A DNA stretch of 64,000 bases from Sweltsa coloradensis (lineage: Eukaryota > Arthropoda > Insecta > Plecoptera > Chloroperlidae). The position numbers and the translations under genes are program-made. Positions 58,001-64,000 of this stretch are shown one piece after another. Each line of letters starts with the position of its first letter. The first letter of the stretch is position 1. The notes under the pieces were generated by a model. That model was not told where the DNA came from. It did not search any database and worked only from the letters and a program-made list of their open reading frames with translations. The DNA is taken from assembly GCA_024449915.1 (NCBI GenBank), contig JAMZAV010001992.1:62001-126000 (forward strand), written 5' to 3'.

Positions 58001-58120
58001 TTCAAAAGGCCCACCCCGGATTTTTCCGGGGTTTTCCCCCCCCGCCCCCCCCCCGGAAACCCCCCCCCCCTACCTTTGGGGGGTTTAAATCTGGGGGTTC
58101 CCGTCCTTGGGGGTAAAGAA
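52070..58120. other. Block with the texture of an error-rich consensus
   Basis: Short words are smeared into runs of the same base throughout (AAAA/TTTT/CCCC/GGGG clusters). Known repeat text appears distorted: the family B copy at 55560-55850 reads GGGGTTTTGACCAGC where other copies have the complement of GCTGGTCAGAACC, and AAGGGC where others have AATGAC. Frames in this block have no recognisable homology. I annotate no gene here. Confidence 0.75.
55560..55850 (-). repeat. Family B copy, distorted
   Basis: Recognisable by CGGACGGATGA, CCCCATATGCTTGTGGCTGG, ACCAGCACAGGCCC and GCCAAGTTGCATAAATA, the inverse of the 27869-28137 copy, but with many base-run changes. Confidence 0.75.
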
Positions 58121-58369
58121 CGGTCGTCTCCTGCAAAAGAACGAAGCGCGACAGAGGTCTCGGCACCGCGCTAATCACACTGGAGTGATTGCACGCACGA
58201 TCACAGTCGCGGACCGGGGATTTCACGGCTAAAACGTCGCTCTTTTGTCCAGGACTCGGGCAAAAACCAGACTGATTCGTGCCCACTTAGTTTCATTGAT
58301 GGTCGAGTACACTTACTTACAGTCCTCTTTGCAACGCCGACTTGACAGCGCGATCAGAACTGCATAGGC
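58121..58369. other. Unassigned, GC-rich
   Basis: Normal-looking sequence resumes. No gene or repeat identified. Confidence 0.4.
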
Positions 58370-58930
58370 CTAATTGAGCGAGCGTAGCGAGCGTCTCCAC
58401 TTGACTCTTATGGCTCGAATGTGTTTTTTTTTCTGTTACTGCTTCGATACAGGTCGCACCGTTTCTCTGATCGACCTGAAATTTTTTACACATTTACATA
58501 CCACCTAGGCGGGTTGCTGTATAGTTTTTGAACAAAATCCGATCGTTAGTTATAAAAAATAATAATACAAAAAAAAAAAATGTTCCGATCGTTATGAAAT
58601 TTTGGAGGGTCAATAAGTATAACATTCTCTCCTGTTTTCCAAATTTTCAGCTAAATCGGTCATGACCTTAAAGACAAATTGGTAATCATAATTCGAAAAA
58701 TGAAGTTAAAAATGAAGGAGGCAGTGAAGATACAAAGACACACTTTAGAAGGCATGACGTGAATTAGTACAATGCAAACATGTTGGAATAGTATATAGTG
58801 TACAATGTCAATATCCAGTTAGGCCTACACTGTGTGGTGGGCCTTATGGGAATGTCGTACTCGGGTCATGTTGCACGTACCGGTGCTCGCTCAACAACGC
58901 GTCCAACTGAGCGTTTAGTAGGTTTTAGTA
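58370..58930 (-). repeat. R2 family, uninterrupted copy
   Basis: TTGAGCGAGCGTAGCGAGCG to CGCGTCCAACTGAGCGTTTA. It corresponds to 15629-16800 without the 592-bp insert and provides its empty site. Confidence 0.82.
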
Positions 58931-59285
58931 GGTGTCCATGGGTACAAAAGTGATTGTTTAGCAAATTTTTGTTCGTTCGGCTAATTTGCATCGGAATTGT
59001 TTGAAATTTTGAACGAATGTCAAGGAAGTTGAACTGTAGGGCTCTGCAGCAGCGCTTTTTGAAAAATTGCTTTAGGTGAACGCTACAAAATTAAATTGAT
59101 TTTTACAATTTTGGATTTTGAACATTTTTGTGGAATTATTACTGGCTGACAAACAAACAATCTACGACTGTATGCTGTCCATGTGTGCTTTATTGACAAC
59201 TATTTAAAGTTGCACTTGCATATCCATCGGATGCTTCCTGGCCGAGCAAACAGCTGTTTGGGACTATTACAAAAAAAACATGTCT
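58931..59285. other. Unassigned
   Basis: No gene or repeat identified. Confidence 0.4.
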
Positions 59286-59440
59286 TATGAGGGATTCGAA
59301 CCCACGTCCTCATAGAGCCATACGCTTTGGACCCGCGCCCTAACCGTGTGTGCCACCGCGGACGACATCGAACCCACGTCCTCATAGAGCCATACGCTTT
59401 GGACCAGCGCCGTAACCGTATGTGCCACCGCGGACGACAA
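59286..59440 (-). repeat. Tandem pair of tRNA-like SINE heads
   Basis: Minus strand: two units with a 73-bp period, each with GCGGTGGCACANACGGTTA (box A) and CGTATGGCTCTATGAGGACG. Box B is complete only in the last (GGTTCGAATCCC); in the other it stops at GGTTCGA, where the next unit begins. Confidence 0.75.
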
Positions 59441-61034
59441 TATGGGTAGGGAGTGAAAATCTCTGTCAATCCTCAAGAGCGCTAGCGGTTCCTTTCGAAT
59501 CTTCATGTCATGTCCGTCCGTCTGTCTATCTGCGTGTCACGTTTCACGATAAAAATCGAACACTAGGTCCGAATGGTACGCCTTTTATTATTATATGAAA
59601 CTTGGAATATCCGTGTGCCTGCCTGGCACCTTCACCATTTTGAAGGCTAGGCCGAGCGATGAAAAATAACGGGAAGCCATGCTTGTTTAAATAAGATAAT
59701 ATAAAAATGTAAACTATTATCGTAATGTATAGTATAATTTAATTTAATTATGTGTAAAAATTTCAAATTTGGGCACTTTCATAGATTATATATAGTAGAA
59801 TTGGCATTTCATTGCTTGTCAACAATACAGTTTCATATCAATGCTAATAGCCTGCAGGAAATGATTCTGAAACATGTCAGAAAACGTAATTTTCTCATCT
59901 AACTTGAGTAAAATATAATATCTATAGCCACGATAGAATATGTCTATTATCTGTCAAAGATTAGGCCTACATAACACAAAAGCATTGTTTTTCATAAACT
60001 TCAAAACACCCAATACGCGAGTGGTTTTGGATTGGTCGACAACAGCTAATGGAAATCTGCTTAGCCTATCTTGTCAATTATTAATCCTCGATTCAAATTT
60101 CAATTACGCCTATATATACGTGACTAGTTCTTCATTGTTGCATGCATCCAGAATTTTTATGCTAAACTTCAATGAGTAGTATTCCCTTTTAAGTGCATAC
60201 TGTACAGGCTACTAGTTATTGTATATGGACACAAATATCCCGCACTGACCTAGGCTCTTGTTTGTGGTGGAGACGTCGAACTAACCGTGACTCGCGAGTT
60301 AGAACTTGGAACATGAACATGAGCGCCTGCACGTTGTTGTTACAGCACGCAACGCAAGAGAACAGACAGACATAACTGTGCACGTATGTCAACCCTTGTT
60401 GGACAGACAGACGAGTGTTGTAAAATATTGAGGCCGGTTATACAGAATATAAGCTAGTTTATTACAAATTCCACTGATTCAAACTTCGCAAATCCCAGTG
60501 GCGTCAGAACAGGGGGGGGGGCATTGCCTCCCCTAACTTTCATGCCATGGGGGCATAGGGGGGCAGATTTTAGAGTTGAAAAATAAAGATTTCTACTCTA
60601 CTTTTTGGGAAAGCAACGTCGGATGACCCTGTCAACAATTCATTTACAGGAAGAAACAACCCAAAAATAGCAGGAATGTTAGGTTGGCTGACGTACCCCA
60701 TGCCTGAACCGTCTCTATCCGACTATCTTTATAACCAGCCACCCGTCTTGTATTGTGTGCCGGTCACTCACTTCAGTGAGAGTGGACACGTGACTCAGAC
60801 TCACGTCTAATCCAAACATCCCTTTGAATGATTTGCTAGAGTTATTGGCAGACGCAAGTTGGGATTTGGTTCGCTCGTGTCGCATCGTTATGCGTTCACT
60901 GTTCAGTCATCTTTGGAGTGGTGTAGTGACTGTGATTATAGCGAAGTGGCAAGTGGGAAGATTATTCCTTTTATAGTGTAGGTAGTGTAGTGTGAAGTGT
61001 AAAGTGCAAGTGTGTGTGTAGTGTTTCGTGTTAA
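59441..61034. other. Unassigned
   Basis: 60500-60570 is a G-rich repeat-like snippet (AGTGGCGTCAGAACAGGGG). 60880-61030 has many GTGTAGTG-type words and resembles a promoter or LTR end, but I cannot bound it. No gene called. Confidence 0.4.
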
Positions 61035-61105
61035 ATGGTGTTATAAATAAATAAATAAATAAATAAATTGTATTTAGAGTCTACCCACTCAGTTATATAA
61101 CTTTA
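61035..61105 (-). repeat. Family A tail fragment
   Basis: (AAAT)n then AGAGTCTACCCACTCAGTTA, the inverse of the family A 3' end. Confidence 0.65.
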
Positions 61106-61265
61106 AATTTAAATTTAATTGATATCGTTATTTTAAATATGAAACGTACTAAACAGCCTTCAGTTAGTATTTTTTTTAAAGAAGAGGGAAAAACAAAAAT
61201 ATGTTTGCATGTATGCTTCGTCATTACATAAAAAAATATGTTGCAATTTGTTAAAATGGGCCACT

Positions 61266-61510
61266 TCACGTTAATTTTTTGAGTTTTTAGATCGCAGATA
61301 GTTGATGTAAAACATCGTTTACAGAGTCCGAGTTCAGTTAAATCATGACGAAATAACTGTAGTATAGTGAAATTTTTTCGCCTTCGCGAATAGGGCCTCC
61401 AGGGGCTGGGGCTTTGCCCCAGACCCCAGCTGTACCCGACAAAATCGTCCAGTGGATTTGCCCCCCCCCCAACTTTCAAAACGTTCCGACGCGCCTGGCA
61501 AATCCTATAG
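61266..61510 (-). repeat. Interspersed repeat, inverse of 63415-63795
   Basis: Shares AGTTGATGTAAAACATCGTT, GGGGCTGGGGCTTTGCCCC and CCCAACTTTCAAAACGTTCC with the complement of 63415-63795, with a longer spacer in the other copy. Confidence 0.65.
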
Positions 61511-61680
61511 TGGTGGTGCAGGGGGTATCTTCCTTCTGATACTAACACATTTGATTTAATATTAACGGGCATGCGTTAGTTTAAAATGTGAATTAATACT
61601 AAAAACAGTTGTTATAATTTACTAACAAATGTGACTTGAAGTATCTTCAAAGGTGCGAAGTAAACATGAAAGTGATCCAC

Positions 61681-61815
61681 TATACTCAAACCGTGTCTTA
61701 CTTGGCCCAGTATTTTCATTTCTTAGGGATTATCCATTGACCGCAAGCCGGAGCGGATGAAATTAAAAGAAGGGTCGCTCAGGTACTGGGCCAAGTAAGA
61801 CACGGTTTGAGTATA
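61681..61815. mobile_element. 135-bp hairpin MITE
   Basis: TATACTCAAACCGTGTCTTA then CTTGGCCCAGTA at the left and its perfect complement at the right; the outermost TA on each side can be the target duplication. Loop of about 70 bp. Confidence 0.82.
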
Positions 61816-62085
61816 GAAGGTGCTACTTTGACTACGGCAGCAGAGCCTATATTAGTTTAGTGCTAGTTTGACATGTTTTGTGAAGTTGATAAATTTTCCT
61901 AGCACGAGGGTTTAAACTTTAAATTACAACTACTGAATACTGATACAACCTATTTAGCCGTTGAAATAGAGGTGTAGCAAACACCTGCAAGCACCATCAC
62001 TTTCTACAAGAGTGCGACTAGGCCTACTTCTTTTAAACTGTTTAATAATAAAGTAATTTCTTAATCAAACGTGAGTAATTTAAAT

Positions 62086-62470
62086 TATTGGATGAGCGCA
62101 GCGAAGACTTCAATTTCACTTACCATGAGAAAAATAACTCGTTTTTTTTGTTTGTTTGTTCGCTCTCTACGGGGCAAGCGGCATATATGCGATCTTGATA
62201 AAATTTGTAGGGTACCTTCGAAATCTCTGAACTTAGATCTGCCAAGTTTTTGGGTACAATCGAAGAAATGTTTCTCGTGAATATCGTACTTACGATTTTT
62301 GGATTTTTATTTATTGCGATATTTTCGTGACATTTGGCCCGCGACCGGGTAAACGGCTACTCCGATCTTGATGAAACTTTATGGGAACGTTCACAATCAC
62401 TGAACTTGGATATATATATAATGATTTTGGGGACATTGAAGAAATGTTTCTTATAGAAATCGTACTTTTA
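62086..62470 (-). repeat. Diverged R1 relative
   Basis: TTGGATGAGCGCAGCGAAGA start, then two modules, each with CTCTACGGGG/ACGGCTACTCC, TCTTGATNAAA and TCTGAACTTAGATCTGCCAA-like text followed by GAAGAAATGTTTCT. Clearly related to but diverged from the other R1 copies. Confidence 0.65.
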
Positions 62471-62672
62471 GGGCAACTATAGGTCAGTACGACCTCGCAC
62501 CCCCGCACCTTTTCGCGGCTGGCACAACGAGATGCGTGTCGGTTCTCGGTCTCTTTCAGACTCGCAGTCGGTCGCCTCGCATTGTTGGAGGCAGACATAG
62601 TTGACTCTTGCTCTTGTCTTGATAATGACGACAATGAATTATGACAGTGACACGAAACAGTAAACTTTGGAC

Positions 62673-63296
62673 CAGTGGCAGATCTAGGACATAATCATGG
62701 GGGGGGCGATTTGCGTGTGCATGTACAGTCGTGGGAAAGGGACTAAGCGCGGACGCACGGGGGGTATGGGGGCGGAGCCCCCATTAATTGCGCCGCAAGG
62801 CGAAAATTTGAAAAACAGGTTTTTAGAGTGCATTTGGGGCGTTTAGGAAAAAGTGGTGGGCGGAATGCAATACGGAAACAATGTAGTTTGTGTGCACCAA
62901 TTTGTTTTGTCGTCATGTCGAGCCTACAATTAAAAGCATTGGGCCCAATTGCAACATTATTATAAAAAGTTTGATCATATTTCAATTCATCATTTGATTT
63001 ATTTATTAAACGTCTATCCTATTTAGTTAAAAAACGATTCACATAGGAGGACAACTTAATAAATCGAAGTACACTGATGCAGACACATTCAGAGGCAACT
63101 GATTATTTCTGACAAAAGGAAAGTTTATTTTTATTGGGTGTTTTTAAATAAATAGCGCCGCAGGCGAAAATTTAGAAAATCAGGTTTTTAGAGTGCATTT
63201 GGTGCGTGCACAATAAAATAATAAAATCATTTTTTTTTTTAAGAATCATGGGGGGGGGGCGATCGCCCCACCGCCCCCCCCCTGTATCCGCCACTG
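62673..63296. mobile_element. hAT-like element with 8-bp duplication
   Basis: Ends CAGTGGCAGATC and TATCCGCCACTG; flanking CTTTGGAC at 62665-62672 and 63297-63304. 624 bp, no transposase. Inner text GTGGGAAAGGGAC, GGGGGCGGAGCCCCC, GGCGAAAATTTG and TTTTTAGAGTGCATTTGG repeats within the element (twice) and in 19951-20909. Confidence 0.9.
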
Positions 63297-63304
63297 CTTT
63301 GGAC

Positions 63305-64000
63305 ACAAATAATCAATCATAAAAGCTCCTCCATCAACAAAGCGTTCGTACAATAGTAGCCGTTGTGAGGGTGTTTTTCTCCCTGGTGATGTCAATGCGC
63401 GGCCTGCTCGCAACATGCAGAGCTCCAGGCGCGAGGAACGTTTTGAAAGTTGGGGGTTCGAATTCACTACCAGATTCCGTGTGTGGTAAAAATCTGGGGC
63501 AAAGCCCCAGCTGTCGGAGGCCCTTGGACGATTTTTTTTTCACCATACATACAAATTTTGTATTTATGTTTTAACTGATGAATGTCAGCGGGGGATTATC
63601 GTTTTGTTTATCTTGAAATTTTAATTTGATTGCCCAACTAAAGCATCATGTGTATAAAAGTATGTTACGTACAGCAATAGAGACAGTTTAGAAATAACTT
63701 AAATGAATAGCTCAAAAACTGAAACAATTTCCTGCACTCGGGACTCTGTAAACGATGTTTTACAACAACTATCTGCGATCAAAAAACTTTTTTTCTACGC
63801 CACTGGAGAACCCATCCGATCTGACTCGAGAGAGATGCTGTTGTCACTTCACTGGGCTGGACCAGACGTGTGACGCACAAAGGACCGTTCTCTTCTCGGC
63901 TCGGGCTCGTGTTACCAGTCTAGACTGATGCTACGTGCGTTATTTATAACCACAGTAAAAACAATAAACATAGGTTTTGCAATAAAACCAATATACAATA
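63305..64000. repeat. Interspersed repeat copy, partly unassigned
   Basis: 63415-63550 and 63715-63795 are the counterpart of 61266-61510. GCAAAGCCCCAGCTG palindromic text is at 63498. The rest is unassigned to the end of the window. Confidence 0.5.

Overview
This is eukaryotic, AT-rich, repeat-dense DNA from an invertebrate animal, probably an arthropod. The reasons are split exons with canonical splice sites, long introns, and a mixed load of non-LTR, Penelope-like, hAT, TIR and tRNA-derived SINE elements. I cannot name the species. There are no bacterial operons, CRISPR arrays or viral genes.

The one host gene I can support lies on the minus strand between about 28.9 kb and 5.5 kb. It is a DOCK-family Rac/Rap guanine-nucleotide exchange factor of the DOCK3/DOCK4 type (Drosophila Sponge). 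Eleven exons, from 28895 down to 5465, join in frame into about 630 codons. They cover the region before DHR-1, the DHR-1 (C2-like, phosphoinositide-binding) domain, and the start of the helical repeat region. The N-terminal SH3 exons and the catalytic DHR-2 exons were not found and presumably lie outside the window. Two single-base defects, in the exon at 10502-10693 and at the donor at 27186, look more like consensus errors than real mutations.

The rest is mobile DNA. From 1 to 4204 there is a three-layer nest: a non-LTR retrotransposon is split by an RTE-type retrotransposon, and its 3' UTR holds a hAT MITE. Introns of the DOCK gene carry several hAT elements with 8-bp target duplications (18626-19701 and 19951-20909 are clear), a 2.1-kb TIR element (12741-14825), a 592-bp TIR element (16071-16662) and a 5S-rRNA-like copy (11481-11594). 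They also hold a Penelope-like element (21269-23277) with GIY-YIG endonuclease, a polyglutamine tract and half of a hammerhead ribozyme. A 5 x 183-bp tandem array (28901-29816) begins in the polypyrimidine tract of a DOCK splice acceptor.

From 30 to 64 kb I find no convincing gene, only repeats. The best is a 1.3-kb foldback element (36587-37901) inserted in a retrotransposon coding remnant so that the empty site can be read. Two recurring TIR-ended families (called R1 and R2 here) and two SINE-like families (A and B) recur across the window. Roughly 52070-58120 has the texture of an unpolished, error-rich consensus and should not be trusted for gene calling.
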